Shown one piece after another: positions 38,112-47,905 of a stretch of 64,000 bases of DNA; the stretch's first letter is position 1; each line of letters begins with the position of its first letter. The position numbers and the translations under genes are program-made. The DNA is from an uncultured Litorivicinus sp. (GTDB lineage Bacteria > Pseudomonadota > Gammaproteobacteria > Pseudomonadales > Litorivicinaceae). The stretch covers positions 1 through 64,000 of the forward strand of contig CACJLQ010000004.1 in the NCBI GenBank assembly GCA_902594275.1. Direction: 5' to 3'. The notes beneath the pieces were generated by a model. It was not told the DNA's origin and searched no databases. It saw nothing but the letters and a program-made list of their open reading frames with translations.

Positions 38112-39854
38112 ATGAAGGACGCTGTCGCTGGGCTATTTGAAAAAGCGCTCGATCAACTCATCACTCAAGGCATCATTGATGCGGCCGATCGTAAAGCTGT
38201 TCAGATTGAAAATACCCGTAATCCTGCTCATGGAGATCTTGCAACCAATGTGGCCATGATGCATGCAAAAGCGGCCAAAATTGCGCCTCGTACCCTTGCA
38301 GAGTTAGTCCTTGAACAACTGCCTCAATCAGAAAGTGTCCAGTCAACAGACATTGCCGGACCAGGGTTTATTAATATTTGGCTGGCAAAAGGAGCGGCAT
38401 TTGAGCCAGTAATACGCTGCCTGACAGAACACCATCAATTTGGATTTCGCCAAGCAACCAAGGAGCGTGTGCAAGTTGAATTTGTCTCAGCCAACCCGAC
38501 CGGACCCTTGCATGTGGGGCACGGCCGTGGTGCTGCCTATGGAGCGACACTGGTGAACCTGCTCAAGGCTGGCGGGCATCAGGTTGAGGCTGAATACTAT
38601 GTTAATGATGCGGGCCGCCAGATGAACATCCTGGCCGTCAGCGTATTCATTCGGTATCTCGAACGCACTGGTGAGTCGGTGGTTTTTCCATCAGCTGGTT
38701 ATCAAGGCGATTACATTTCTAGCCTTGGTGCGACCTTGTTTCAAAATGCTGGAAACTCACTTCAAGTATCTTACGACGCACTGCTCGCTGGGGTACCCGA
38801 CGATTCTGAAAAGACCAGGGACGCACACATCGACGGATTAATTCAGAATGCCAAGGAAGCGCTTGGTGACGATTGGCTCAAGCCTCTTAATCTTGCCCTC
38901 ACCGCAATTCTTGATGACATTAAAGATGACTTATCTGAATTCGGCGCAGACTTTGATAAGTGGTTTAGCGAGAAATCTCTTGTTAGATCTGGCGAAATTG
39001 ACGAGGCCATCGCAACACTGGAAGAGCGCGGTCATCTCTACGAACAAAGCGGTGCAATTTGGTTCAGATCAACAGACTTTGGCGACGATAAAGATCGGGT
39101 TGTGCGGCGTGATAATGGTGAAACCACGTATTTTGCAAGTGACATCGCTTATATCGCCAACAAGTTCTCCCGTGGATTTGATCGGATTATTTACGTTTGG
39201 GGTGCTGACCATCATGGTTATATCGTGCGAATTAAAGCGGCTGCTCAAGCGCTCGGATTTGATCCAGAGCGCCTAACGATTCGGCTAGTCCAATTTGCAA
39301 TCCTCTATAAAGATGGCGAGCGACTACAAATGTCGACCCGTTCAGGTTCGTTTGTAACGTTGAGAGAGTTACGAGACGATGTTGGTCGCGATGCATGCCG
39401 TTATTTCTACGTCATGCGTAAGGCAGATCAACACTTGGATTTTGACCTGTCGCTCGCAACAAGCCAGTCAAAAGATAATCCGGTCTACTACATCCAATAT
39501 GCACATGCGCGAATCTGCCGGGTATTTGAGGGCTTAGAGGGACAACCGTTTGACGAGCAGCGCGGTCTCGATCACCTCACATCTCTAGTCACCCAGGAAG
39601 AGCTGGACTTAGCAACCGCAATCGGACGATTCCCGGAAGTCGTCGGTAAGGCAGCTGATTCGCTAGAAGCGCACTTGATTTGCTATTACCTGCAAGACCT
39701 TGCAGCTGATTTTCACCGCTGGTACAACGGAACACGGTTACTCGTCGATGACATGGATGTTCGTGATGCACGCCTGGCGCTGGCTAAAGCGGTTCAAACA
39801 GTCATTCTTAACGGTCTTGATCTACTCGGTGTAAGCTCTCCACGGTCCATGTGA
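38112..39854 (+). CDS. argS: Arginyl-tRNA synthetase
   Basis: 580 residues, class I. The tRNA D-loop-recognising N-terminal domain (ENTRNPAHGDLATN) precedes the HIGH-type motif PTGPLHVGHGRG (about residue 130) and the KMSKS equivalent LQMSTRSGSF. Full length. First gene of a nearly gapless run of fourteen genes ending with tatC. Confidence 0.96.
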   Translation: MKDAVAGLFEKALDQLITQGIIDAADRKAVQIENTRNPAHGDLATNVAMMHAKAAKIAPRTLAELVLEQLPQSESVQSTDIAGPGFINIWLAKGAAFEPVIRCLTEHHQFGFRQATKERVQVEFVSANPTGPLHVGHGRGAAYGATLVNLLKAGGHQVEAEYYVNDAGRQMNILAVSVFIRYLERTGESVVFPSAGYQGDYISSLGATLFQNAGNSLQVSYDALLAGVPDDSEKTRDAHIDGLIQNAKEALGDDWLKPLNLALTAILDDIKDDLSEFGADFDKWFSEKSLVRSGEIDEAIATLEERGHLYEQSGAIWFRSTDFGDDKDRVVRRDNGETTYFASDIAYIANKFSRGFDRIIYVWGADHHGYIVRIKAAAQALGFDPERLTIRLVQFAILYKDGERLQMSTRSGSFVTLRELRDDVGRDACRYFYVMRKADQHLDFDLSLATSQSKDNPVYYIQYAHARICRVFEGLEGQPFDEQRGLDHLTSLVTQEELDLATAIGRFPEVVGKAADSLEAHLICYYLQDLAADFHRWYNGTRLLVDDMDVRDARLALAKAVQTVILNGLDLLGVSSPRSM

Positions 39855-40447
39855 TGCGAGATTATTCGACTCAAGCAGCCCGACACAGACGCCCTGAAAA
39901 GAAGGGGCCAAGCGCTGTTGTTGGCATCACTTTGAGTATCGTATTACTCGGCGCTGTCGCAACCGGGCTTATTTGGCTCAATCAGAATGCTTCGACACCG
40001 CATTCCGCAGAATCTCAGCAACCAGAAGCACAGGTTACAGAGCCTCAGTCTGAACGAGCTATCACACCAACCGACCCAAAACAAACAACAACCGTTCAGC
40101 AAGAGATACCGGAGGCACCGGAGAACTTTTACACTTTTTATGAGTTGTTGATTACAGGGGAAGTCCCCATTGATGTTGAAGCGGGACAATCTCGTGATGA
40201 AGCCGTCGCTGAAACGCTAAAAAGCACAATTATTCAGGTTGCTTCATTTAGGACAGCAGAAGCAGCAGATGATACTCGCGTCGCCTTATTGTTTTTAGAT
40301 TTAAAAGCGAGAGTCAATCCGCCGAGTGCAACAAATGGTGGATGGTATCGAGTCGTACTTGGTCCATTTAAAACGGTCCGCGACATGCGTGCTGCGGCCG
40401 ATGTACTGACAAAAAATGGATACAGCGCACTGGTTCGAAGGGAGTAA
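39854..40447 (+). CDS. SPOR-domain cell division protein, FtsN-like
   Basis: 197 residues. Cytoplasmic basic start, transmembrane helix at about 24-43 ([21 protein letters not shown]), a Pro/Gln/Thr-rich linker, then a SPOR domain from about 125 ([20 protein letters not shown] ... [10 protein letters not shown]). SPOR domains bind denuded septal glycan; position between argS and hslV matches the FtsN-like protein of Pseudomonas. I chose ATG 39854, which shares one base with the argS stop; GTG at 39851 is also in frame. Confidence 0.82.
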   Translation: MRDYSTQAARHRRPEKKGPSAVVGITLSIVLLGAVATGLIWLNQNASTPHSAESQQPEAQVTEPQSERAITPTDPKQTTTVQQEIPEAPENFYTFYELLITGEVPIDVEAGQSRDEAVAETLKSTIIQVASFRTAEAADDTRVALLFLDLKARVNPPSATNGGWYRVVLGPFKTVRDMRAAADVLTKNGYSALVRRE

Positions 40448-40449
40448 AT

Positions 40450-40998
40450 ATGGAGCAATTCCACGGAACAACGATCGTCTCGGTCCGTCGTGGTGATCAG
40501 GTCTGCATCGGCGGCGATGGCCAGGTGACACTGGGTAACACTGTCATGAAAGGAAATGCCCGAAAAGTCAGACGTCTCTACCAAAATAAGGTGTTGGCTG
40601 GATTCGCGGGCGGAACAGCTGACGCCTTCACCTTATTCGAACGGTTTGATGCGAAACTTGAAAAGCATCAAGGGAATCTCACCCGAGCTGCGGTCGAGCT
40701 CGCAAAAGATTGGCGGCAAGATCGGATGCTAAGACGACTCGAAGCTATCCTCGTGGTCGCTGATAAAGAAACTTCGCTGATCATTACAGGCAACGGTGAT
40801 GTGATGGAGCCTGAAGACGGCATTATCGCAGTTGGCTCTGGCGGTCCTTTTGCTCAGGCCGCTGCGCTTGCGCTTTTACGTAATACTGAATTCTCTGCAC
40901 GAACAGTCGTCGAAGAAGCGCTCAAAGCTGCGGGCGAGATCTGCATCTATACCAATACTAATTTCACCATTGATGAGCTAACCACGAATCATGACTGA
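40450..40998 (+). CDS. hslV: HslV peptidase subunit of the HslUV protease
   Basis: 182 residues. The catalytic threonine is T7 in [10 protein letters not shown], so a six-residue leader (MEQFHG) must be removed; E. coli HslV only loses Met. The leader form is, from memory, more typical of betaproteobacteria. [14 protein letters not shown] and [16 protein letters not shown] follow. Forms a proteasome-like dodecamer with HslU, encoded next with an 8-bp overlap. Confidence 0.96.
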   Translation: MEQFHGTTIVSVRRGDQVCIGGDGQVTLGNTVMKGNARKVRRLYQNKVLAGFAGGTADAFTLFERFDAKLEKHQGNLTRAAVELAKDWRQDRMLRRLEAILVVADKETSLIITGNGDVMEPEDGIIAVGSGGPFAQAAALALLRNTEFSARTVVEEALKAAGEICIYTNTNFTIDELTTNHD

Positions 40999-42313
40999 TC
41001 TCTCTCCAAAAGATATTGTTGCTCGACTTGATCGACACATTATCGGACAAGCGGACGCCAAACGGGCAGTTGCCATTGCATTGAGGAACCGCTGGCGTCG
41101 AATGCAACTCCCGGATGATCTTGCCAAGGAAGTCACGCCAAAAAATATCCTCATGATCGGTCCAACCGGTGTCGGAAAAACTGAGATTGCTCGCCGACTT
41201 GCGCATTTAGCTGAAGCTCCTTTCATCAAAATTGAGGCAACAAAATTCACTGAAATCGGGTATGTGGGCCGTGATGTTGAGTCCATTATCCGAGACTTAG
41301 TTGGTGTCGCAATCAAAGATGAACGTGAACGTCGAATGCTCGCCGTCCGTCATCAAGCAGAAGATCGAGCAGAAGATCGAATTCTGGATATTTTGTTGCC
41401 GCCACCACGGGGTGATCAACCCATCCAATCAGATACCAGCGGCGCACGACAAGTGTTTCGGAAAAAGCTTCGGGAAGGTGACCTCGACGACAAAGAAGTC
41501 GAAATTGATATCAAAACCGGCGGCGTCGGTGTGGACATCATGACGCCCCCTGGTATGGAGGAGATGGCAAGCCAACTACAAGATATGTTCTCTAAGTTTG
41601 GGCAAGACAAAAAGAAGAAGCATAAATTACCGATTGGCGACGCATATAAGATTCTGGTCGATGAAGAAGCCGCTCGTTTAATCTCCGACGACGATGTCAA
41701 ACTGACGGCAATCAATTATGTCGAGAGTCGTGGCATCGTTTTTTTGGATGAAATCGATAAGGTTTGTCGCCGTGAGAATGCGCAAGGTGGAGATGTTAGC
41801 CGAGAGGGAGTTCAGCGTGATCTGTTGCCATTGATCGAGGGAACCACGGTGCAAACCAAATTCGGTTCTGTTAAAACAGACCACATCCTATTCATTGCCT
41901 CTGGCGCATTTCACCTATCAAAACCGTCAGATCTGGTTCCAGAATTACAAGGTCGTTTGCCGATACGAGTTGAACTTGATGCCCTCAAGCCTTCCGATTT
42001 TGCTCGAATTCTTACAGAGCCTGATCACTCATTAGTTACCCAATATCAGGCGCTCTTGAAAACTGATGGCATCACCATTGAATTTGCCGAAAGCGGCATT
42101 GGGGCGCTCGCTGAAATTGCTGCCGTCGTTAACGAAAAAACCGAGAACATTGGTGCACGCCGGCTGCATACGCTCGTCGAAAGAGTATTGGAAGACTTAC
42201 TGTTTCAAACTGGCCAAAGCGGTCCCGAAACAGTCACAATTGATCAAAGCTATGTTGAATCTCGCTTGTCTGAACTCAGCCAAGATGAAGATTTGTCGCA
42301 ATACATTCTCTGA
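40991..42313 (+). CDS. hslU: HslU unfoldase ATPase subunit
   Basis: 440 residues, AAA+ Clp family. Walker A GPTGVGKT at 57-64, pore-loop region GYVGRDV, an inserted I-domain (about 115-230), Walker [11 protein letters not shown], and the C-terminal SQYIL-type tail that docks into HslV. Unfolds substrates for HslV. Its start overlaps hslV. Confidence 0.96.
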   Translation: MTDLSPKDIVARLDRHIIGQADAKRAVAIALRNRWRRMQLPDDLAKEVTPKNILMIGPTGVGKTEIARRLAHLAEAPFIKIEATKFTEIGYVGRDVESIIRDLVGVAIKDERERRMLAVRHQAEDRAEDRILDILLPPPRGDQPIQSDTSGARQVFRKKLREGDLDDKEVEIDIKTGGVGVDIMTPPGMEEMASQLQDMFSKFGQDKKKKHKLPIGDAYKILVDEEAARLISDDDVKLTAINYVESRGIVFLDEIDKVCRRENAQGGDVSREGVQRDLLPLIEGTTVQTKFGSVKTDHILFIASGAFHLSKPSDLVPELQGRLPIRVELDALKPSDFARILTEPDHSLVTQYQALLKTDGITIEFAESGIGALAEIAAVVNEKTENIGARRLHTLVERVLEDLLFQTGQSGPETVTIDQSYVESRLSELSQDEDLSQYIL

Positions 42314-42319
42314 GGCCAA

Positions 42320-43063
42320 ATGAAAGAGACAACGCATTTCGGATTCAAGGAAGTCCCTGTCGAAGAAAAAACCTATCGAGTAAGGGAAGTCTTCAATAGC
42401 GTTGCTCATCGCTACGATCTGATGAACGATTTGATGTCAGTTGGCCTTCATCGTTTATGGAAGCGGGTTGCGATCGAAACCATCGCCATCCGTCCAGGAA
42501 TGCAAATACTTGATTTAGCCTCGGGCACCGGTGATCTGGCTCGCGCGATGCTGCGTCGGGTGGGCTCAGATGGCCATGTCGTTCTGGGTGACATTAACGA
42601 TCAAATGCTCCGAGTTGGCCGCGATCGCTGTATTGATCATGGTGAATTAAAAGGGCTCAGTTGGTGTCAATGTGACGCGGAAACACTGCCTTATCTGTCA
42701 GATTCATTTGACCGTGTCACGATTGGTTTTGGCCTCCGAAACGTGACCAACAAAGAAGCCGCACTTGAAGAAATATATCGAGTACTTAAGCCAAGCGGTA
42801 AAGCTCTCATACTTGAGTTCTCAAAGCCCGTTTCAGCGTCCCTGTCACAACTCTATGATGTGTATAGCTTTTCTGTGCTTCCAGCAATGGGACAGTTGGT
42901 AGCACAGGATAAAGAGTCCTATCAATACCTCGCTGAATCGATCCGCAAGCATCCTGATCAGGACACCCTCGCAGACATGCTAAGTTCAGCGGGATTCAAA
43001 TCTGTCGTGTATCAAAATCTAACGGGTGGAATTGTGGCGATCCATACGGGAGTGAAGACATGA
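42320..43063 (+). CDS. ubiE: Ubiquinone/menaquinone C-methyltransferase
   Basis: 247 residues. Starts with the typical FGFKEVPVEEKTYRVREVFNSVA region; SAM motif I DLASGTGDLA and the UbiE-specific FGLRNVTNKEAAL follow. Methylates demethoxyubiquinol. Begins the ubiE-ubiJ-ubiB cluster; ATGA overlap with ubiJ. Confidence 0.96.
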   Translation: MKETTHFGFKEVPVEEKTYRVREVFNSVAHRYDLMNDLMSVGLHRLWKRVAIETIAIRPGMQILDLASGTGDLARAMLRRVGSDGHVVLGDINDQMLRVGRDRCIDHGELKGLSWCQCDAETLPYLSDSFDRVTIGFGLRNVTNKEAALEEIYRVLKPSGKALILEFSKPVSASLSQLYDVYSFSVLPAMGQLVAQDKESYQYLAESIRKHPDQDTLADMLSSAGFKSVVYQNLTGGIVAIHTGVKT

Positions 43064-43683
43064 TTCCGCGCTTGATGCTGGCCGGATTAGTTGCCGCATC
43101 AGAACAGGCGATCAGCGCCGGTATGCGCGTAGCTGATATTCAGCCCGAACAGCTTGCGCCAATGGTCGGCAAAGTGTTGAAACTTCGCGTCACTGATCTC
43201 GACTTGGATGCTTGGATCATCTGTGGTGAAGAGCGGTGGTGGCTAACAACTGAGTCGCAAGACGTTGCCGATGTTGAACTCTCTGGTACGTTAGGAAGTC
43301 TCGTTGAAACAGCACGGTCACTCACTCAACCCAATACGCCTCTCATATTTGAGGACCTCGATATCCGTGGTAGCGTTGGCGTTCTACAAACCATGCAGAA
43401 AACATTTCAGGCAATGGATTTGGATTGGGAGGATGCGGTCACAAAAGCGCTTGGCCCCATACCCGCCGGCATGCTCATCCAAACTCTGCGTACTGCTCGG
43501 TCACAGTGGACAACAAGCCGGGACTCGATGAGACGCCAGACTCGAGAATTCTTGCGGTCAGAACAAAAAGCACTCGTGACCGATGACAGATTTTCTGAAA
43601 CAGAAGCGCGTATCACATCACTGAATCGCCAAATCGATCGCGTAAAGGCACGGATTAAAAGGCTCGAGGCCGACAATGAGTAG
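43060..43683 (+). CDS. ubiJ: Ubiquinone biosynthesis accessory factor UbiJ (SCP2 domain)
   Basis: 207 residues. N-terminal SCP2-like lipid-binding domain (about 30-130) ending in the GDVGVLQ-like DIRGSVGVLQTM, then a C-terminal coiled coil (about 160-205). Binds ubiquinone intermediates and organises the Ubi complex, together with UbiK encoded at 16.5 kb. Overlaps ubiE by 4 bp and ubiB by 8 bp. Confidence 0.92.
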   Translation: MIPRLMLAGLVAASEQAISAGMRVADIQPEQLAPMVGKVLKLRVTDLDLDAWIICGEERWWLTTESQDVADVELSGTLGSLVETARSLTQPNTPLIFEDLDIRGSVGVLQTMQKTFQAMDLDWEDAVTKALGPIPAGMLIQTLRTARSQWTTSRDSMRRQTREFLRSEQKALVTDDRFSETEARITSLNRQIDRVKARIKRLEADNE

Positions 43684-45295
43684 TTCATTACGTCTTCTTA
43701 AAATCGTCCGTGTTCTATTTTCTGAGCGGATCGATGAGTTACTCCCCCAGCCTAAACGGAAACTATTGAAAGCCATCGCGTGGTGCATCCCCACAGTTCA
43801 AAAAAAACGAAGTCGTGGTGAACGTTTGCGCGATGCATTACAAACACTCGGTCCTGTATTTGTAAAATTCGGACAAATGTTATCGACCAGGCGTGATCTG
43901 TTACCTCCGGATATCGCCGGACCGTTGGCCGAACTTCAAGATCGAGTCAAACCGTTTTCAGGTGAAGTCGCCAAATCCATTATAGAATCGGAATTAGGTC
44001 GGTCGGTTGATGAGGTCTTCAGTGAGTTTTCATCCGATGTCATGGCGTCTGCCTCAGTTGCGCAGGTCCATGCCGCTCGCCTCAAGACCGGCGAACAGGT
44101 GATTGTAAAAGTGATTCGACCTGGAATCGAGAAAGTCATTGAAGAAGATCTCAACCTGATGATGACGATTGCCAAGTTTGTTGAGAAAAACTTTGTTGAT
44201 GGAAAGCGGCTAAAGCTCGTACAGGTTGTATCTGACTATCGCATGACCATCTTGGATGAGTTGGATTTAATGCGTGAAGCGGCGAATGCTGCATTAATCC
44301 GTCGTAATTTCGCGAATTCACCGATCTGTTATGTCCCCGAAATCTACTGGGACTATACACGCCGAAATGTGATGGTCGAAGAGCGGATTTACGGTATACC
44401 AATTTCTCGCGTGGACATTTTTAATGAGAAAAAGGTCAACATGGAGAAGCTGGCCGAGAGCGGAGTTGAAATCTTCTTTACTCAAGTATTTGATCACAGC
44501 TTCTTTCACGCAGACATGCATCCGGGAAATGTATTTGTTGATATTTCAGATCCGGAAAACCCAGTATATAAAGCGATCGACTTCGGCATCGTCGGCACTC
44601 TTGATCCTGAATCGCAAGCCTATCTCGCACAAAATTTAATTGCTTTCTTTGATCGAGACTACCGCGCTGTTGCCGAATTACACGTAGAATCAGGCTGGGT
44701 ACCTAAAAATACCAACATCGGTGAATTCGAAAGTGCGATCCGCACAGTTTGTGAACCGATCTTTCAAAAGCCGCTCGGTGAAATCAGTTTTGGCGTCCTC
44801 CTCATCCAGTTATTCGAAGTCGCACGGCGTTTTCAAATGGAAGTACAGCCACAATTGGTCTTGCTTCAAAAAACATTGCTCAACATCGAAGGGCTTGGTC
44901 GAGAGCTGTATCCAGAACTAGACCTTTGGAATGCCGGAAAGCCATTTCTTGATCGTTGGGTCAAAGAGCGTCTTGGTCCGAAAGGTATTGTTGATTACAC
45001 CAAGCGCAACATCTCCCGTTGGGCAGTTCAGTTCCCAGCATTAACCAATACGTTACTTTCCGCCCCTGAACGGCTAGAACGGCTAGAACTGATTCAACTT
45101 GAGCAAGCAAATGCACTAAATCTTCTTGGCCAAGAGATGAAAAAGCGGAGACTTACGGGATACATGAGTACAGTTCTTGGCGGAAGTGGTTTAATTGTCG
45201 CTGCAGCTGCACTGATTGCGGAACATGATTGGCTTACAGGGCATTGGCCGTTTGCTATTGCCGTGCTATCACTTGTGCTTTTGGTGAGACGCTGA
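43676..45295 (+). CDS. ubiB: UbiB atypical kinase-like protein for ubiquinone synthesis
   Basis: 539 residues, ADCK/UbiB family. KFGQ motif in GPVFVKFGQMLSTR, the A-rich loop SVAQVHAA, and the catalytic HADMHPGN and DFG (AIDFGIVG) segments. Two hydrophobic segments at the C-terminus anchor it in the membrane. An ATPase thought to extract CoQ precursors from the bilayer. Overlaps hisI by TGATG. Confidence 0.95.
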   Translation: MSSSLRLLKIVRVLFSERIDELLPQPKRKLLKAIAWCIPTVQKKRSRGERLRDALQTLGPVFVKFGQMLSTRRDLLPPDIAGPLAELQDRVKPFSGEVAKSIIESELGRSVDEVFSEFSSDVMASASVAQVHAARLKTGEQVIVKVIRPGIEKVIEEDLNLMMTIAKFVEKNFVDGKRLKLVQVVSDYRMTILDELDLMREAANAALIRRNFANSPICYVPEIYWDYTRRNVMVEERIYGIPISRVDIFNEKKVNMEKLAESGVEIFFTQVFDHSFFHADMHPGNVFVDISDPENPVYKAIDFGIVGTLDPESQAYLAQNLIAFFDRDYRAVAELHVESGWVPKNTNIGEFESAIRTVCEPIFQKPLGEISFGVLLIQLFEVARRFQMEVQPQLVLLQKTLLNIEGLGRELYPELDLWNAGKPFLDRWVKERLGPKGIVDYTKRNISRWAVQFPALTNTLLSAPERLERLELIQLEQANALNLLGQEMKKRRLTGYMSTVLGGSGLIVAAAALIAEHDWLTGHWPFAIAVLSLVLLVRR

Positions 45296-45714
45296 TGATC
45301 GAGATCAAGGATGAGAATACAAGACGGCAATTACTCGATGCCGTAAACTTCAACGCTGATGGGCTTGTGTGTGCTGTTGCTCAAGACCACGAATCAAAAG
45401 AGGTCTTGATGGTCGCATGGATGGACCGAGAAGCACTCAATGAGACGCTACACCGGGGTCAAGTCGTCTACTATTCACGCTCGCGTGGGAAGCTGTGGCG
45501 CAAGGGTGAATCTTCTGGTCAAACACAGCAATTAGTCGACATTCGGATCGATTGTGATAAAGATACCGTGCTTTTAGGTGTCCTACAGACTGGCGTCGCC
45601 TGTCATACTGGGCGTCGATCTTGTTTTTCGTGGTCACCCGAAAGTGATGGTGAATGGGGGGCTGTTGAACAAGTGGAAGTTGATCCAAAGACTTTATATG
45701 GAGGCAACACATGA
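45295..45714 (+). CDS. hisI: Phosphoribosyl-AMP cyclohydrolase
   Basis: 139 residues from the ATG within the ubiB stop; 22 codons of upstream open frame are unrelated. Zinc-site residues are in the [13 protein letters not shown] and [12 protein letters not shown] motifs; the opening [14 protein letters not shown] is typical. Monofunctional, with HisE encoded separately (4-bp overlap). Third step of histidine synthesis. Confidence 0.95.
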   Translation: MIEIKDENTRRQLLDAVNFNADGLVCAVAQDHESKEVLMVAWMDREALNETLHRGQVVYYSRSRGKLWRKGESSGQTQQLVDIRIDCDKDTVLLGVLQTGVACHTGRRSCFSWSPESDGEWGAVEQVEVDPKTLYGGNT

Positions 45715-46037
45715 CGGTAATCGAGGTTCTGGAAGACATTCTTGCTGAGCGGCGCTTTGGTGATCCAGAAAAATCATACGTGTCAAAGTTGCATCATAAA
45801 GGTCTCGACCACATCTTAAAGAAAGTCGGGGAAGAGGCAACTGAGGTTGTGATGGCCGCCAAAGATGCGGCGCGATCGGAAAATAACGAGGATGTGATCC
45901 ACGAAGTCGCTGATCTATGGTTCCACACATTGGTGTTACTTTCTCACCTAGAAGAGCCGCCGAGTGCGGTATTGGTGGAACTTGAACGACGTTTAGGTGT
46001 CAGTGGGCTGGTCGAAAAAGCAAATCGGGAGAATTAA
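45711..46037 (+). CDS. hisE: Phosphoribosyl-ATP pyrophosphatase
   Basis: 108 residues of all-alpha MazG-like fold. [16 protein letters not shown] carries the metal-binding Glu residues and [16 protein letters not shown] the second helix pair. Hydrolyses PR-ATP to PR-AMP, the step before HisI. Kept apart from hisBHAF 14 kb away, as in Pseudomonas. Confidence 0.95.
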   Translation: MTVIEVLEDILAERRFGDPEKSYVSKLHHKGLDHILKKVGEEATEVVMAAKDAARSENNEDVIHEVADLWFHTLVLLSHLEEPPSAVLVELERRLGVSGLVEKANREN

Positions 46038-46038
46038 G

Positions 46039-46377
46039 ATGACTGATTGCTTATTTTGTAAAATTCGAGACGGTGAAATACCCGCCGATATCATTTACAG
46101 AGATGATGACTGCTTAGCATTTCGGGATATTAATCCAAAAGCCCCGGTGCATTTTTTGGTTGTTCCGCGTCGACATATTGAAAATTTATTTGATACGACA
46201 CCCTCTGATGAAGGCTTGTTAGGACGAATTCAGCTAAAGATTCCCCAGATTGCAAAGGAACAAGAGCTGGATTCGGGATTCAGAACGGTGTTGAATACGG
46301 GACCCGGAGGCCATCAAGAGGTGTATCACATGCACTATCATGTTCTCGGGGGCGGCCAGTTTACCGGCTTTAATTAA
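46039..46377 (+). CDS. hinT: HIT-family nucleotide hydrolase
   Basis: 112 residues from the ATG one base past hisE; a longer frame from 45997 lies in hisE and is rejected. CLFCKIRDGEIPADIIY and the triad motif HMHYHVLGG are diagnostic of HinT, which hydrolyses AMP-lysine type phosphoramidates. Located between hisE and tatA. Confidence 0.94.
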   Translation: MTDCLFCKIRDGEIPADIIYRDDDCLAFRDINPKAPVHFLVVPRRHIENLFDTTPSDEGLLGRIQLKIPQIAKEQELDSGFRTVLNTGPGGHQEVYHMHYHVLGGGQFTGFN

Positions 46378-46404
46378 CAACACATACAACAATAGGAGTC
46401 CGTT

Positions 46405-46656
46405 ATGGGAGTTGGTGGTATCAGCATTTGGCAGTTACTTATTATCTTGGCCATCGTGATCATGATCTTTGGTACCAAAAAATTGAAATCACTCGGCACT
46501 GATCTTGGGAGTGCAGTGAAGGGTTTCCGCGCATCAGTAACCGACAAGTCGGAAGATAAGGAAGCCGAACGCGCAGCGGACACAACAGCCGAAAGTACTG
46601 TCCAACAAAACGAATCAGCTGAAACACAACAGACCGAACAAAAAGAGAAAGTCTAA
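46405..46656 (+). CDS. tatA: Twin-arginine translocase subunit TatA
   Basis: 83 residues. Short periplasmic start, one membrane helix (about 8-22), hinge [14 protein letters not shown] and an amphipathic helix, then an acidic, Gln-rich tail. Polymerises to form the Tat translocation pore. tatB follows without a gap. Confidence 0.95.
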   Translation: MGVGGISIWQLLIILAIVIMIFGTKKLKSLGTDLGSAVKGFRASVTDKSEDKEAERAADTTAESTVQQNESAETQQTEQKEKV

Positions 46657-46959
46657 GTGTTCGATATTGGTGCGACAGAGCTGTTGCTTGTCGCAGTCAT
46701 TGGTCTCGTTGTTGTTGGTCCAGAGCGTTTACCTCGACTAGCCCGCACACTTGGGTTGTGGGTAAAACGACTTCGTGGACAAGTTCAATCTATTCAGAAG
46801 GATATTAATCGCGAGTTAGAGCTCGAGGATTTGAAGCGCCAGTTGGAGGAGCGCGGCGGCGGACTAAAAATGGAAGATATTGCTGGGGAGGACCCCCTAG
46901 GCCTCAGCCAGACGAATACTACGCAAGCAGAGAAGAATGAGCGATCCAAGTCTGACTGA
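46657..46959 (+). CDS. tatB: Twin-arginine translocase subunit TatB
   Basis: 100 residues from a GTG directly after the tatA stop. FDIGATELLLVAVIGLVVVGPERLP is the TatB membrane helix with the characteristic Glu and GPERLP hinge, followed by a long amphipathic helix. Receives Tat signal peptides with TatC, whose gene it overlaps by 23 bp. Confidence 0.95.
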   Translation: MFDIGATELLLVAVIGLVVVGPERLPRLARTLGLWVKRLRGQVQSIQKDINRELELEDLKRQLEERGGGLKMEDIAGEDPLGLSQTNTTQAEKNERSKSD

Positions 46960-47905
46960 TCAGCCCCTGATCGCCCACCTCATTGAATTACGAGACCGAC
47001 TAATTCGGATCTTGATCGTAATTCTCTTCTTCTTTTTAGGTTTTATCGCATTTGCAAACGATCTTTACGCATATCTCGCAGATCCGTTGCAATCACTGCT
47101 ACCAGAGGGCGCTTCGATGATTGCAACGCAGGTTGCATCACCGTTTCTCGCACCATTTAAACTTGCGTTGTACCTGAGTGTCTATTGTGGAGCCCCAATG
47201 ATCCTTTACCAGTTGTGGGGATTCATTGCGCCAGGTCTTTATGATAACGAAAAGAAAATAGCTGGACCGCTGCTCATTTCCAGCATCTTTTTGTTTTATG
47301 CCGGAATGGCGTTCGCGTATTTCGTAGTGTTTCCGCTGGTATTCGGGTTCTTCACCACAATCGGACCAACCGGCGTCACGGTGATGACTGACATCGACGC
47401 CTATCTGTCCTTCGTACTGAAGTTGTTCCTTGCATTTGGACTTGCCTTTGAAATCCCTGTTGCAACCATGTTGCTCATTAGAGCAGGAATCGCCTCACCC
47501 GAATCGCTGAAAAGCAAACGTCCCTATGTGTTTATTGGTTGCTTTGTTGTTGGTATGTTAGTCACACCCCCAGATGTGATCAGCCAGACATTGCTTGCAG
47601 TACCCATGTGGCTACTGTTCGAGGTGGGTTTAATTGGTTCACGCTTCCTCGGGGCGCCGAAGTCTAAGACAGACGAGGATGTCGACGATGATCCAGTTGA
47701 ACCAAGTGATTCACAGGCCGTGGCCGCAGTCGCGAATGAAGAACCCGAGGATAAGCCAAAGGATGGTGAAATTGATGAGTTCGATCTTTATTCACCAGTG
47801 GAAACCGACGAAACTGATTCGCCAATTATTGAAGAGCTTGATAAGCCAGAGCCCCTGGATGGAGACGACTCAGATGTTGGACCTCCAAAATCGCCTTCGG
47901 CCTAG
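46937..47905 (+). CDS. tatC: Twin-arginine translocase subunit TatC with a long acidic C-terminal tail
   Basis: 322 residues against about 250-260 in most relatives. The core (1-240) has six membrane helices, the HLIELRDRL start and the LWGFIAPGLYDNEK loop that binds the RR motif. Residues 241-322 form a hydrophilic extension in which about 29 of 82 residues are Asp or Glu, predicted disordered and cytoplasmic. The frame is intact to a stop one base before the convergent pip stop. The tail is not part of the known fold. Confidence 0.94.
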   Translation: MSDPSLTDQPLIAHLIELRDRLIRILIVILFFFLGFIAFANDLYAYLADPLQSLLPEGASMIATQVASPFLAPFKLALYLSVYCGAPMILYQLWGFIAPGLYDNEKKIAGPLLISSIFLFYAGMAFAYFVVFPLVFGFFTTIGPTGVTVMTDIDAYLSFVLKLFLAFGLAFEIPVATMLLIRAGIASPESLKSKRPYVFIGCFVVGMLVTPPDVISQTLLAVPMWLLFEVGLIGSRFLGAPKSKTDEDVDDDPVEPSDSQAVAAVANEEPEDKPKDGEIDEFDLYSPVETDETDSPIIEELDKPEPLDGDDSDVGPPKSPSA

